Shown piece by piece: positions 27,931 to 37,400 of a stretch of DNA of 64,000 nucleotides (positions within the stretch are counted from its first letter, which is position 1; every line of letters starts with the position of its first letter). The stretch is from Thiocapsa roseopersicina. Its GTDB lineage: Bacteria > Pseudomonadota > Gammaproteobacteria > Chromatiales > Chromatiaceae. The notes under the pieces are model-generated. The model did no database searches and was not told where the DNA came from. It saw nothing but the letters and a program-made list of their open reading frames with translations. The position numbers and the translations under genes were made by a program. The stretch covers positions 512,496 to 576,495 of the forward strand of contig NZ_FNNZ01000001.1 in the NCBI RefSeq assembly GCF_900106925.1. The letters run 5' to 3'.

Positions 27931-28124
27931 TTAAACCGCGCCCGGCGCGGTATGCGATGTTTTTGGATGAGATCGGCCCCGGCAGACGTGACGACCGCTG
28001 GAGCTGGTGCGGCTTAAGAATCTAAAAAATATATTATTTTAAACCGCGTCCCCGCTAAGGGCCGTGGATGCAGCAAACGTCGAGCTCACTCGAAAATTTA
28101 GCATCTCGCTCTGGGCGCGGTTTA
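27931..28124. repeat. Composite ~190-bp repeat, copy B (5' of agmatine deiminase gene)
   Basis: This copy has the same order and orientation as copy A: TTAAACCGCG at 27931, an AT-rich middle near 28020-28038, and an 86-bp right unit at 28039-28124 bounded by TTAAACCGCGTC and its near-complement ending CGCGGTTTA. It starts directly upstream of the ribosome site of the deiminase gene, so that gene's promoter must lie within or beyond it. By eye about four in five bases agree with copy A. Confidence 0.8.
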
Positions 28125-28166
28125 GTTGGGTTGGCGATGCGTCTATTGTATGCCGCGCGCTGGCCT

Positions 28167-28451
28167 TCACCCCCAGTCGAGTGCTTGCGACCAGAATCGG
28201 GTGTCGGCCTCGATCCCGACCCCACCGTCCGCGACACGAACAACCATCCCGTCGATGATCCGCGGCGAGACGCCGTGCGGATGGATGTGCACCTGAACGA
28301 ACTGATGGCGCGCGAGGGACTCGGCGGTCTCGACGAAGAGCCCACATGCACTGAAATTTATGATTCGGCAGGGAGTCGGGCGGCGCTTGCCGTTCACGGC
28401 GAGTGTTGCGGGGATGTCGATCTCGGTTCGATGATGCCATCGGCGCTCCAT
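28167..28451 (-). CDS. Single-domain PilZ protein
   Basis: The 94-residue protein is one PilZ domain, with the N-terminal RxxxR-type arginine patch (ERRWHHR) and NFSACGLFVE, the [D/N]xSxxG motif, at residues ~33-42. These two sites bind c-di-GMP in the family. It probably acts as a cytoplasmic c-di-GMP receptor, matching the GGDEF/EAL protein encoded 4 kb away. The ATG at 28451 has GAGAGG upstream. Partner unknown; separated by 45 bases from the response regulator on the same strand. Confidence 0.85.
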   Translation of the reverse strand: MERRWHHRTEIDIPATLAVNGKRRPTPCRIINFSACGLFVETAESLARHQFVQVHIHPHGVSPRIIDGMVVRVADGGVGIEADTRFWSQALDWG

Positions 28452-28496
28452 CCTCTCGAGTCCTCCTCTTGTGATTTCCGACGCGTGATTAGAGAT

Positions 28497-29111
28497 TTAC
28501 GGGCGCAGTCGGCACGCGAGCGTCAAGCGGACCAGATCGGCGGTCGAGTGGACCTCGAGCTTGCGCATCAGGTTGGCGCGATGCGTCTCGACCGTTCGGA
28601 CACTGAGGTTGAGCGAGCCGGCAATCGCCTTGTTGGTGCTGCCGTTGACGATCGCCTCGAGCACCTCGCGCTCCTTGGCGGTGAGCTGCTCGAGCCGCTC
28701 GGCAATGATCCGAGGGTCGCCGATCTCGGCCCGGAAGCGTTCGTCCGCGGCGAGCGCCTTGCGCACGCGCTGCAGGAGATCCTGGTGATTGACCGGTTTC
28801 TGAATGAAATCGACGGCTCCGGACTGCATCGCCTTTACCGCCATCGGCACGTCGGCATGTCCGCTGATCATGATCACGGGCAGGCCGATGCGATGCGTGC
28901 GCAGAACCTCGAGCAGCTCGAGCCCGTCCATCTCCGGCATGCGCACATCCAGGACCAGGCAGCCCGGACCCTCGCAACCCGGATCGGCGAGAAATTCGGC
29001 CGCCGATCCGAAGACCTCGACCGGCATGGAGACCGATTCGAAGAGCCAGCGCAGCGACTGGCGCACGTCCTCGTCGTCGTCGATCACGAACACGGTCGAC
29101 TTAGGGCTCAT
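28497..29111 (-). CDS. FixJ-type response regulator (REC + LuxR HTH)
   Basis: The 204-residue regulator has a receiver domain with DDDED at 11-15, phospho-acceptor Asp55 in LVLDVRMPEMDG, and IMISGHADVPMAVKAMQSGAVDFIQKP, the FixJ-type pattern. A C-terminal LuxR/NarL helix-turn-helix follows (LTAKEREVLEAIV through TVETHRANLMRKL, ~143-190). ATG overlaps the stop of the histidine kinase gene (ATGA), so the two form a coupled pair. By family, phosphorylation would promote dimerisation and activation of target promoters. Targets are unknown; FixLJ-like pairs in purple bacteria often sense oxygen or redox state, but no heme-PAS histidine was checked here. Confidence 0.92.
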   Translation of the reverse strand: MSPKSTVFVIDDDEDVRQSLRWLFESVSMPVEVFGSAAEFLADPGCEGPGCLVLDVRMPEMDGLELLEVLRTHRIGLPVIMISGHADVPMAVKAMQSGAVDFIQKPVNHQDLLQRVRKALAADERFRAEIGDPRIIAERLEQLTAKEREVLEAIVNGSTNKAIAGSLNLSVRTVETHRANLMRKLEVHSTADLVRLTLACRLRP

Positions 29112-31426
29112 TGCGGGTCTCCGATGGCTGTGTCGGGCCGGCCATCGAGCTTGCGATCGGCCAAAATCGCAGGCGACTTCGCGGGCGACTGGTCGGTCGT
29201 ATTGACCGGGAGATGGTTGGGCAGCGTGAAGGCAAACACCGCACCGCCCCCGGGATTTGGCTTGGCCCAAATGCGCCCGCCATAGGAGTCGACGATGGTT
29301 CGGCACATCGAAAGCCCGAGCCCGGTACCGCCTTCCTTTGTCGTGTAAAAGGGATCGAACAAGCGACTCGGGTCGGTCTGGTCCAGACCGACCCCCCGGT
29401 CGCTGACGGCGACCCGCACCTGCTCCGCGCCGGCGCGCTCGATCGTGATGCACAGGCGGCGGAAGGTGGGCGGTACGTCGCGCATCGCCTCCATGCCGTT
29501 GATCAGGAGGTTGATCAGGACCTGCTCGATCTCGACCGGATCACCGCTGGCAAAAGGCAAGTCGGCACCGACCCGAATCTCGACCTTCACGGCGTTCGTC
29601 CTGATTTCCGGCTCGATCATGCCGACGGCCGCTCGGCTGATGGCCTCCAGGTCGATTGGTCTGGGCGTCGATGCATGCTGCCTGGAAAAATCCCGAATGC
29701 GCTCGATGATCCGGCCCGCACGCGAGGCGAGCCTGGAGATCTCGCGCAGGGCAAGACGCAGTGGCTCGACCTCGGTCGGCGCGCTGTCGAGACGCTCGAG
29801 TGCCCCGCCGGCATAGGTGCTGATACCCATGAGCGGCTGGGCGACCTCGTGTGCAATGGCGCTCGACATCTCGCCCATGGTGCTGATGCGTCCGACCCTG
29901 AAGAGTGCGTGGCGGTGTTTGGACTCGCGCTCTTCGAGCAGCTTGCGGGCGCTGATGTCTTCGATGACGCCAATGGAATAGCTCAGGCATCCGCTCGAAT
30001 CGCGCACGGGGGCCATCGTGAGGTTGCACCAGATGGTCTGGCCTGATTTGCCGATATGTCGCAACTCGAGGCTTTGCGTTTCGCCTCGGTCTCTGTCCCG
30101 GTCATAGGACGTGCCCTCGACAATCCTCGCGATGTACTGCATCAAACCATCGTAATCCTCCGGGTGGACGAGACCGCGACAGGTCCGAGCGAGCAGCTCC
30201 TCTTGCGTGTAACCGAGGATGTCGCAAAGCTTGCGGTTGACCCGGAGAAAGAAGCCCTGCGGGTTGCGGTGACAGATGCCGACCGCCGCTTGCTCGAAGG
30301 TGGCGCGAAAACGCTCCTCGCTCTCGGTCAGCGCGCGCCGCACCGCGAGGTTGTCGAGGATGTCCGCGAGTCGTCCGGCGAGGGCCCGCACCAGGGTGAT
30401 GTCGTCCTCGCTCCAGGTGCGTTCGACCCGACACTGATGCAGTCCCAGCAGGGAGGGCCGATCACCCTCGGGGCACACCGCGACGATCAGGCGCGAGCGC
30501 GGTGCGAAGCCGCCGCCCAGCATCGGAACCGCACTCGGATCCGGATCCTGCAACGGATCGGATGCGCTCAGGGCCGAGCGGATCAGGCGGCGCAGCGGGT
30601 CATCCATCGGGATCGTGCGATCAAACAAAGGTTCGCCCGGGCAGCCCGGAACGGCGGCCTCCGCCAGAATATGGACCTCGGTCGCGTCGGGGGCGCATGG
30701 AGACAGCAGCCAGGCGCGATCCGCCCGCAGGAGGTCCTGCACGACCCGCAAGAGTGCGTTCAAGACGGCCTGCGGGTCGAACGCGGCCGTCGCCGCGGCC
30801 GACAGTCGCTCGAGTCCGCTGACCAGTCGATGTCGCGACTCCGCCGCGGCTGCTGCGATGTCGCGTTGCCGGCGCTCATGCTCGGCCTGCTTGCGCTCGG
30901 TGATGTCCGAGAGAATGACTCGAATCCGCGCCGGGGTGCTCCCGGCCTCGAGCGCGCTTTCGAGCCTCAGGGTTTGCAGCTCCTCGCGGATCGCCGCCGT
31001 GTCCGGCCTCAACCGCAGCTCGCAGCTCCTGCACGCCTGCGAGTGTATCGCGTCGGCGACATGGGCCTTCAGGAATCTGCGGTCGTCCGGGGCGATGTAA
31101 GTGCTGAGCGCCCGACCGATCAATCGATCTCGCGATTGCCCGAGCAGCTTGGCGCCGGTCAGATTGATGTCTTGGATCCTGCCCGCGGCATTGATCGAGA
31201 GGTAGCCGACGGGAGCGAAATCATAGAGGTCCGCATAGCGCTCCCGAGACTCCTCCAAGACCGCACGCACTGCGAGCAGCTCTCGGTTTTGCTGCTCGAG
31301 CTCGATCTGATGGACCTGCAGCTCGTGCACGAGGCGGGTCAGCTCGTCCGACCCGCTGCCTGCGCGCTCCAACTCCGCCAAGAGCCGCGTCAGTTGCGCA
31401 TCGCTCGCTTGGTCGAATCTTGTCAT
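29108..31426 (-). CDS. Multi-sensor PAS-GAF-PAS histidine kinase (FixL/DctB-type)
   Basis: The 772-residue cytoplasmic kinase has several parts in order. An N-terminal coiled coil (HELQVHQIELEQQNREL) is followed by PAS (~65-185), a GAF-like domain (~215-375), and a second PAS with PAC (~385-510). The dimerisation helix has SAIAHEVAQPLMGIS (His ~539), and the ATPase domain has NLLINGMEA, DRGVGL, FYTTKEGGTGLGLSM. There is no membrane helix, so it senses an internal cue. It is co-transcribed with the downstream FixJ-type regulator. The ATG at 31426 has GGAGG about 10 bases ahead; the longer frame to 31756 is not supported. The N-terminal module closely resembles that of the nearby GGDEF/EAL protein. 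Confidence 0.9.
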   Translation of the reverse strand: MTRFDQASDAQLTRLLAELERAGSGSDELTRLVHELQVHQIELEQQNRELLAVRAVLEESRERYADLYDFAPVGYLSINAAGRIQDINLTGAKLLGQSRDRLIGRALSTYIAPDDRRFLKAHVADAIHSQACRSCELRLRPDTAAIREELQTLRLESALEAGSTPARIRVILSDITERKQAEHERRQRDIAAAAAESRHRLVSGLERLSAAATAAFDPQAVLNALLRVVQDLLRADRAWLLSPCAPDATEVHILAEAAVPGCPGEPLFDRTIPMDDPLRRLIRSALSASDPLQDPDPSAVPMLGGGFAPRSRLIVAVCPEGDRPSLLGLHQCRVERTWSEDDITLVRALAGRLADILDNLAVRRALTESEERFRATFEQAAVGICHRNPQGFFLRVNRKLCDILGYTQEELLARTCRGLVHPEDYDGLMQYIARIVEGTSYDRDRDRGETQSLELRHIGKSGQTIWCNLTMAPVRDSSGCLSYSIGVIEDISARKLLEERESKHRHALFRVGRISTMGEMSSAIAHEVAQPLMGISTYAGGALERLDSAPTEVEPLRLALREISRLASRAGRIIERIRDFSRQHASTPRPIDLEAISRAAVGMIEPEIRTNAVKVEIRVGADLPFASGDPVEIEQVLINLLINGMEAMRDVPPTFRRLCITIERAGAEQVRVAVSDRGVGLDQTDPSRLFDPFYTTKEGGTGLGLSMCRTIVDSYGGRIWAKPNPGGGAVFAFTLPNHLPVNTTDQSPAKSPAILADRKLDGRPDTAIGDPQ

Positions 31427-31752
31427 TGGACCGGCACCTCCATTGTGCGGCCGGCGGTTTGGGTTCCGATGCCGGCGTTCGGGGGTACTCTGCTGGACAC
31501 GTGTCTCGGGCGTCGTTCCGGGGAGTGTCGTTGCGTCACGACTCAGGCGGTCCGCCCCTGTGCGACGCCATCCGCGATCGACCGCCGACTCCCGGCACAG
31601 CCCGGGAGTCCGGCGAGAAAGCTCTCCACACAACGTTATTCTAGAAGATTCGAGCCGATCCGTGTCCAGCCGACGAACGGGTGGGGCGGCGATGAGCGGC
31701 AGCGGTCGAGTCGGTGCCGAGCAGCGGTCGATTGGGCGAGGACCCGGGATGC
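31427..31752. other. Intergenic region upstream of the histidine kinase gene
   Basis: These 326 bases hold no gene. On the minus strand TAGAAT (31643-31638) lies 19 bases after TGGACA (31668-31663), a possible but over-spaced sigma-70 promoter for the kinase-regulator pair with a leader of about 210 bases. No other structure seen. Confidence 0.3.
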
Positions 31753-32184
31753 TCACATCAAAAAGGGTTTCAGGGTCGCGCTGTCGAGGTCGAGGCCGTA
31801 GATTCGGATCTGCTCCACGCCTTTTTCCTTCAGGGCCCGGGCGACCAGAACCAGTGCGGCGATCCCGGAGTCGAAGATCCGGTCGACGCCCGTCAGGTCG
31901 AGCGTACAGGCGTCGATGCTGTCGTCCACCGTTTGACCGATCAGCAGCAAGGAAAAGGCGCAGCGCAGATCCAGCGGGCCGTCGATCCGGATTCGCAGGA
32001 GGCCATCGTCGACCTCGTAGTCGAGATCTGCGGCAGGCGTTGCGATCCCCGGGACGCGGTTGCCCGTTCGGTCGGCGCCCCGGCGCCCGAGATCGTGGAG
32101 TCCACGGATCCTGATGGCCTCATCGCCTCTGCTCTGCAAGGCCGAGGATGCCGTCGGCGCGCGCATCGAGTCGAGTCGTTTCAT
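31753..32184 (-). CDS. STAS-domain protein (anti-sigma-factor-antagonist type)
   Basis: The 143-residue protein has an unstructured N-terminal ~50 residues followed by a STAS fold: YEVDDGLLRIRIDGPLDL, ACTLDLTGVDRIFDSGIAALVLV, and a C-terminal EQIRIYGLD. The DSG with its serine occupies the position that is phosphorylated in SpoIIAA-like antagonists. No partner kinase or phosphatase of the RsbW/RsbU type is encoded nearby; the protein may couple to the surrounding two-component and c-di-GMP proteins. GGAGGAG just upstream of the ATG (32182-32184) supports this start. Confidence 0.75.
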   Translation of the reverse strand: MKRLDSMRAPTASSALQSRGDEAIRIRGLHDLGRRGADRTGNRVPGIATPAADLDYEVDDGLLRIRIDGPLDLRCAFSLLLIGQTVDDSIDACTLDLTGVDRIFDSGIAALVLVARALKEKGVEQIRIYGLDLDSATLKPFLM

Positions 32185-32310
32185 GGTGGTGCTCTCCTCC
32201 CGGTCATTGTCGTTCTTTTCCGCGCCGCGCTTGTGCGGCGGCTTCCTTCCGCGCCGGGGTGCATGTGCGCACCCCGGCGGAACTGCTCCGGTTGCTTTCG
32301 AGTCGTTTTC

Positions 32311-34176
32311 TCAGGCCCAGGTCTTGACGAACCGCATCAGCTCGTCGGGACCGAGCGGTTGGGTATAGAGAAACCCCTGCGCGATCGTGCAGCCGGCTTC
32401 TCGCAGGAAATCGGCCTGATTCTGCGTCTCCACACCCTGAGCGATGACGCGCATGCCCAGGGTCTTGCCCAAGGCGAGGATCGCGCCGGCGATCGCCGCG
32501 TCGTCGCTGTCTTGCGGAAGTCCGTCGATCAAGGATTTGTCGATCTTCAACTCCCGGATCGGCAGTCGCTTCAGATCCATAAGCGAGGAGGAGACCGCGC
32601 CGAAATGGTCGATCGAGAGCTCGATTCCGAGTCCCTTCAACCGGCGAACCGTCTCCAGCGCCGAGGCGGAGTCCGAGACTGGTCCCGTCTCCGTCAGCTC
32701 CAGGCTGACCAGCCGTGCATCGAGATCCAGCTCGCGAAGCAGGGCGTCCAAATCGTCGGCAAGCTCCGGCCGCTCGAGTTCCCTTCTGGACAAGTTGATC
32801 TTGATGACGGTTCCCTCGTCGAGCCCCTCGGCCTGCCAACGCTTGCGCTGGGTACAGGCGGTACGCAGCACCCAGGCATCGATTCCGCGGATCAGCCCGG
32901 TCTCCTCCGCCAGTGCGAGAAACCCATCGGGCGCCAAGCAGCCGAGCACCGGATGGTTCCATCGAATGAGCGCCTCGATGCCGGCGATGCGCCGGGTATC
33001 CAGGGCGAGCTGCGGTTGGTAGGCCAGCTCCAGCTCGCCACGCTCGACGGCGAGGGCCAGAGCCGATCTGAGATGGATTCGGTCGAAGGCCTGCGCGGTC
33101 ATGTCCGCGGCGTAGAAGCGAAAGGTGTTTCGACCGCCCTGCTTGGCGATGTACATCGCCGTATCGGCTTGACGAACCAGGTCTTCCGCCGCGGTGCCGT
33201 CGTCCGGACAGACGCTGATGCCGATGCTGACGGTCAGCGCGATCTCGCCTTGCGGGCCGGCGTAGGGGCGGCGCAGCAGCTCGATCAGCTTGCGCGCGAC
33301 CGCAGCTGCGGGGTCAGGCGAGTCCATCGGGGCAAGCAGCATCAGGAACTCGTCACCGCCTATACGCGCAACCGTGTCGTCCTTGCGGATCTGCTCTCTG
33401 AGTCGAGCGGCGACGTCCTTGAGGACCTCGTCGCCGAAGGGGTGTCCGAAGCTGTCGTTGATCAGCTTGAAGCGGTCCAGGTCGATGAACAGGACCGCGA
33501 GCCGCTCCCCGGTGCGCTGTGTGCGTGCGATCGCCTGCTCGAGGTGATCGGAGAAGAGGGCGCGATTCGCCAAGCCGGTGAGCGGATCGTGCAGGGCCAG
33601 CTGCGAGAGCGACTGCTCGCGCTCCTTGAGCTGCTCGAGCAGGTGTCGCTGCTCGGTGACATCGAGCATCACGGTGAGGCAGATCGCCTCGCCGTCGTCG
33701 CCGCGAGCGGGCTCGCTCTCGAGCCTTAGATCGAGGGCGTGCCCGGTGTGGCGCTGTGTCAGCCGGACACCGAGCGTGCGGCGCTCGGCGCTGCGTTGCA
33801 CAGCCTGGATGTGCGCGTGCAGCGCATAGGCTTGACCGGAATCGAGATGACTCCACAATGGCGTGCCCGTGAGCCGCCCGCGCTCCGTGCCGAGCATCGC
33901 TGCGCCGGTCAGGTTGATCTCCCGGATGATGCCGTTGCGATCCAGGGTGCAATAGCCGACGGGTGCCCGGTCGTAGAGTCGGGCATAGCGGTCCCGCGAG
34001 ATCTCGAGCGCATGCTGCGCGTCTCGAAGCTCGCGGTTTTGCTGGGTCAGCTCGATCTGATGAGTCTTCAAATCGTGCATGAGGCGGTGCAGCTCGTCTT
34101 CGCTGCCCGCCTGTCCCCATGACGATTTGCCCGCTGGGTCGAAGTCCTCCCCGCCCCATCTCGGATGTCTCGCCAT
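32311..34176 (-). CDS. PAS-GGDEF-EAL protein with intact GGDEF and degenerate EAL
   Basis: The 621-residue cytoplasmic protein has an N-terminal coiled coil (HDLKTHQIELTQQNREL), PAS (~55-170), GGDEF (~195-355) and EAL (~365-615) domains. The cyclase site reads GGDEF and is preceded by RKDD five residues before it, an intact product-inhibition (I) site. In the EAL domain EALIRW, NLS and ELTET are kept, but DDFG reads DHFG and the usual AEGVE reads AQGVE, both confirmed from the codons. It probably makes c-di-GMP and binds but does not cleave it. The ATG at 34176 is preferred over the longer frame at 34230. Confidence 0.9.
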   Translation of the reverse strand: MARHPRWGGEDFDPAGKSSWGQAGSEDELHRLMHDLKTHQIELTQQNRELRDAQHALEISRDRYARLYDRAPVGYCTLDRNGIIREINLTGAAMLGTERGRLTGTPLWSHLDSGQAYALHAHIQAVQRSAERRTLGVRLTQRHTGHALDLRLESEPARGDDGEAICLTVMLDVTEQRHLLEQLKEREQSLSQLALHDPLTGLANRALFSDHLEQAIARTQRTGERLAVLFIDLDRFKLINDSFGHPFGDEVLKDVAARLREQIRKDDTVARIGGDEFLMLLAPMDSPDPAAAVARKLIELLRRPYAGPQGEIALTVSIGISVCPDDGTAAEDLVRQADTAMYIAKQGGRNTFRFYAADMTAQAFDRIHLRSALALAVERGELELAYQPQLALDTRRIAGIEALIRWNHPVLGCLAPDGFLALAEETGLIRGIDAWVLRTACTQRKRWQAEGLDEGTVIKINLSRRELERPELADDLDALLRELDLDARLVSLELTETGPVSDSASALETVRRLKGLGIELSIDHFGAVSSSLMDLKRLPIRELKIDKSLIDGLPQDSDDAAIAGAILALGKTLGMRVIAQGVETQNQADFLREAGCTIAQGFLYTQPLGPDELMRFVKTWA

Positions 34177-34441
34177 ACGTCTGCTCACGAGTGTCCCGCT
34201 GAATCCAATCGTTGCATGGCGTCGGTCCACGACGCTTGGAATCTACCCGGCGGTTCAACCGCATGCCGAGGATTCCGGTGTTGGCGCTTCGCGGTTTTCT
34301 ATCCCGAGCATTCACCAGGCACAAGTATATGACTGAACTGGCGATTTTTGTATTGTGGCTTCATGCGGGCGGGCTCAGTAGTCTTACTGACCTGCCCCCG
34401 GGCGAACTGGGCATCGATCGAGCGTGGCTGCGCGCAATGAG

Positions 34442-34470
34442 TTGACAGTCCGTTTTGCCCATGTATTGAT
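34442..34470 (+). promoter_or_regulatory. Candidate sigma-70 promoter for the CheB-CheR fusion gene
   Basis: A perfect TTGACA (34442-34447) is followed after 17 bases by ATTGAT, a poor -10 box, 28 bases before the start codon. It lies in the 321-bp divergent space between the GGDEF/EAL gene and the CheB-CheR gene; nothing else was recognised there. Confidence 0.4.
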
Positions 34471-34497
34471 CTTGCGGTCGACTACAAGGAGTCACCG

Positions 34498-37400
34498 ATG
34501 AGCTCTGATCCGCAAGCATCGAGGCCCCCCCCCACGCCGGAGTCTTCCCCCGAGCGTTCGCAAGCGCCCTCCCGCGCCTCCGCGAGCGGCGCCGTCGAGC
34601 ACGCGGCGCCTGCCGCGTCCACGGGCGGCAAGGGCAGGAGCCCCGCCGACCGAGATGCCGAGCCGGAGAACGGCGTCTTCCCGATCGTCGGGATCGGCGC
34701 CTCGGCCGGCGGGCTCGATGCCTTCCGGCGTCTGCTGCACCATCTACCGACGCGTACCGGCATGGCCTTCGTGCTCATCCAGCATCTGGATCCGGCGCAT
34801 CCGAGCCTCCTGGTCGAACTGCTGGTCGGGGCGACCCGGATGCCGGTGCGAGAGGCCGTGGACGGGGAGTTGGTCGAGCCCGACCATATCTATATCATCC
34901 CGCCGAATTGCTCGCTCGGGCTGCATCATCGGCGGCTGCTTGTGTTGGCGCGCAGGGAGGAGCGCGGGCTGCACCTGCCGGTCGACAGCTTTCTGCAAAC
35001 CCTCGCGGACGACTTGGGGCCCAAGGCCATCGGTGTGGTTCTCTCCGGGACCGGCTCGGATGGAACCCATGGGCTGAAGGCGATCAAGGCGGTCGGCGGA
35101 ATGACCTTCGCCCAGGACGAGCACAGTGCGGAGCATTTCGGGATGCCGGGCAGCGCGATCGCCGCCGGCTGTGTGGATCTGGTGTTGGCGCCGCCGGAGA
35201 TGGCGTGCGAGCTTGCGCGCATCGCGCGTCATCCTTATCTCCGCCAACCCGCGCGCGGGATCGCGGAGCTGCCGGGCGGCAATGAGGAGGATCTCGGCAA
35301 GATCTTCATGGTGCTGCGCACCCACACCGGAAACGACTTCAGCTTCTACAAGCGCGACACCATCCTGCGGCGGATCAAGCGGCGGATGGCCGTGCATCGG
35401 ATCGACCGGCTTGCCGAGTACGTGCGGTATCTCCAATCAGAGCCCGAGGAGATCGCGAAACTCTTTGACGACTTGCTGATCAGCGTCACCGGGTTCTTTC
35501 GCGAGCCCGAGGCGTTCGACGCCCTGCGCGAGAAGGTCTTTCCGGTCCTCTTCGCGGGGTCGGACGTCGAGCGCCCGGTCCGTGTCTGGGTGCCGGGTTG
35601 CGCGACCGGCGAGGAGGCCTATTCGATCGCCATCGCCATGATCGACTATCTGGGAGACCAAGCGACCGGGACACGCATCCAAATCTTCGGCACGGATATC
35701 GACGCGAAGGCGATCGAGAAGGCCCGCGCCGGTCTTTTTGCCGAGCCGCTGGTCGCGCATCTGGAACCCGAGCAGCTGAAGCGTTTCTTCGTCAAGGTTG
35801 CCGGCGGCTACGAGGTTGCCAAGCCGGTGCGGGATCTGTGTATTTTCGCGGTGCAGAATCTGGTGAAGGATCCGCCCTTCTCCCGGTTGGATCTGGTCTC
35901 CTGCCGTAATCTCATGATCTATTTCGGGCCGCCTCTACAAAAGCAGGCCCTGCAGATCTTCCACTATGCCTTGGAGCCGAATCGGTTTTTGATGTTGGGT
36001 GCCTCGGAGTCCATCGGGGCACGGGCCGATCTCTTCGCGCTGCTCGACCAAAAGACCAAGATCTATACGAAGAAATCCAACGCGCCCCGGCTCGACCCCG
36101 CACTCATGCCGCGCGCGTTTCAATCGCCGGTCGGTGCCCCGGTCCTCCCCGCAGCGGCGGGCGCGAGCGAGCCGATCGATCTGACCGAAGCAACGGATCG
36201 GATGATCCTCAAGCTCTACGGGCCGCCGGGCGTGGTGGTGTCGGGCGATCTGGATATCCTGCTGTTCCGTGGCGAGACCGGTCGCTATCTGGATCCGATC
36301 CCGGGCACGGCGACCCTGAATCTACTCAAGCTCGCGCGCCGCGAGCTCGCGGTGGAGCTGCGCGCGGCCATGCAAGAGGCGCGTACGAGCGGCACGGCCG
36401 TCAGCAAGAGTCGCGTCTGGTATCGGCGCAACGGCATCGATGCTTGGGTCGGTCTGCGGGTGCTGCCGATCGACGACGGCGGGCCGCCCGATCGGCTGTT
36501 GGTCTTGTTTGAGGAGACCGCGGCCGCTGAGCCGGGTTCGGTTCCCGCACCGGGCACGACGAGCGAGCCCCCGATGCCTGTGGACGAGCGTATCGTCGGG
36601 CTGGAGCGCGAGCTGACCTCCACACGCGATTATCTCCAATCGATCATCACGGAGCAGGAGCGCAACAACGAGCAGCTCAAATCGGCCAACGAAGAGATCC
36701 AGTCCGCCAACGAGGAGCTTCAGAGCACGATCGAGGAGCTCGAGACGGCCAAAGAGGAGCTTCAATCGACCAACGAGGAGCTGGCCACCGTCAATTGCGA
36801 GCTGGAGAACCGCAACCACGATCTCGCCGAGGCCAACAGCGATCTCGGTAATCTCCTCGTCAGCGTCCATCTCCCGGTGCTGATTCTGGATGCGAACCTG
36901 CGTATCCGTCAGTTCACGCCCCAGGCCGGGGGTCTGTTGAACCTGATCGCCTCGGATCGCGGCCGGCCCATCGGCAACATCAAGCCGAATATCGAGATTC
37001 CCGATTTGGATACCCGGGTTCAGACGGTCATCGACCAGGTGACGCCCCAGGCGCTGGAGGTTCAGGATAAGGACGGCCACTGGTATTCGGTGCGGATTCG
37101 CCCCTACAAGTCCACGGAGAACCGCATCGAGGGCGCGGTGATCGCCTTCGTCGACGTCGACGAGGTCAAGACCTCCGAGGCTCGTCTGCGCCGTGCCTTG
37201 GAGCAGGAGCAACGGCTCGTGGCCCTGGTGAAGGACGCCGACGATGCCATTACGATGCAGGGCTTCGACGGTTCCATTCGTGCCTGGAACCAGGCGGCCG
37301 AGCGCATCTACGGCTATCGCGAGAGCGATGCCCTGGCGATGCCGATCGAGCGCCTGATTCCGCCCGAGGCGATGGCGCTCTATCGGGAGACGATCGAGCG

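Noticed and set aside
30056..31801. 581-codon plus-strand frame over the histidine kinase
   Set aside because: Shadow frame; kinase H, N and G boxes are intact on the minus strand.
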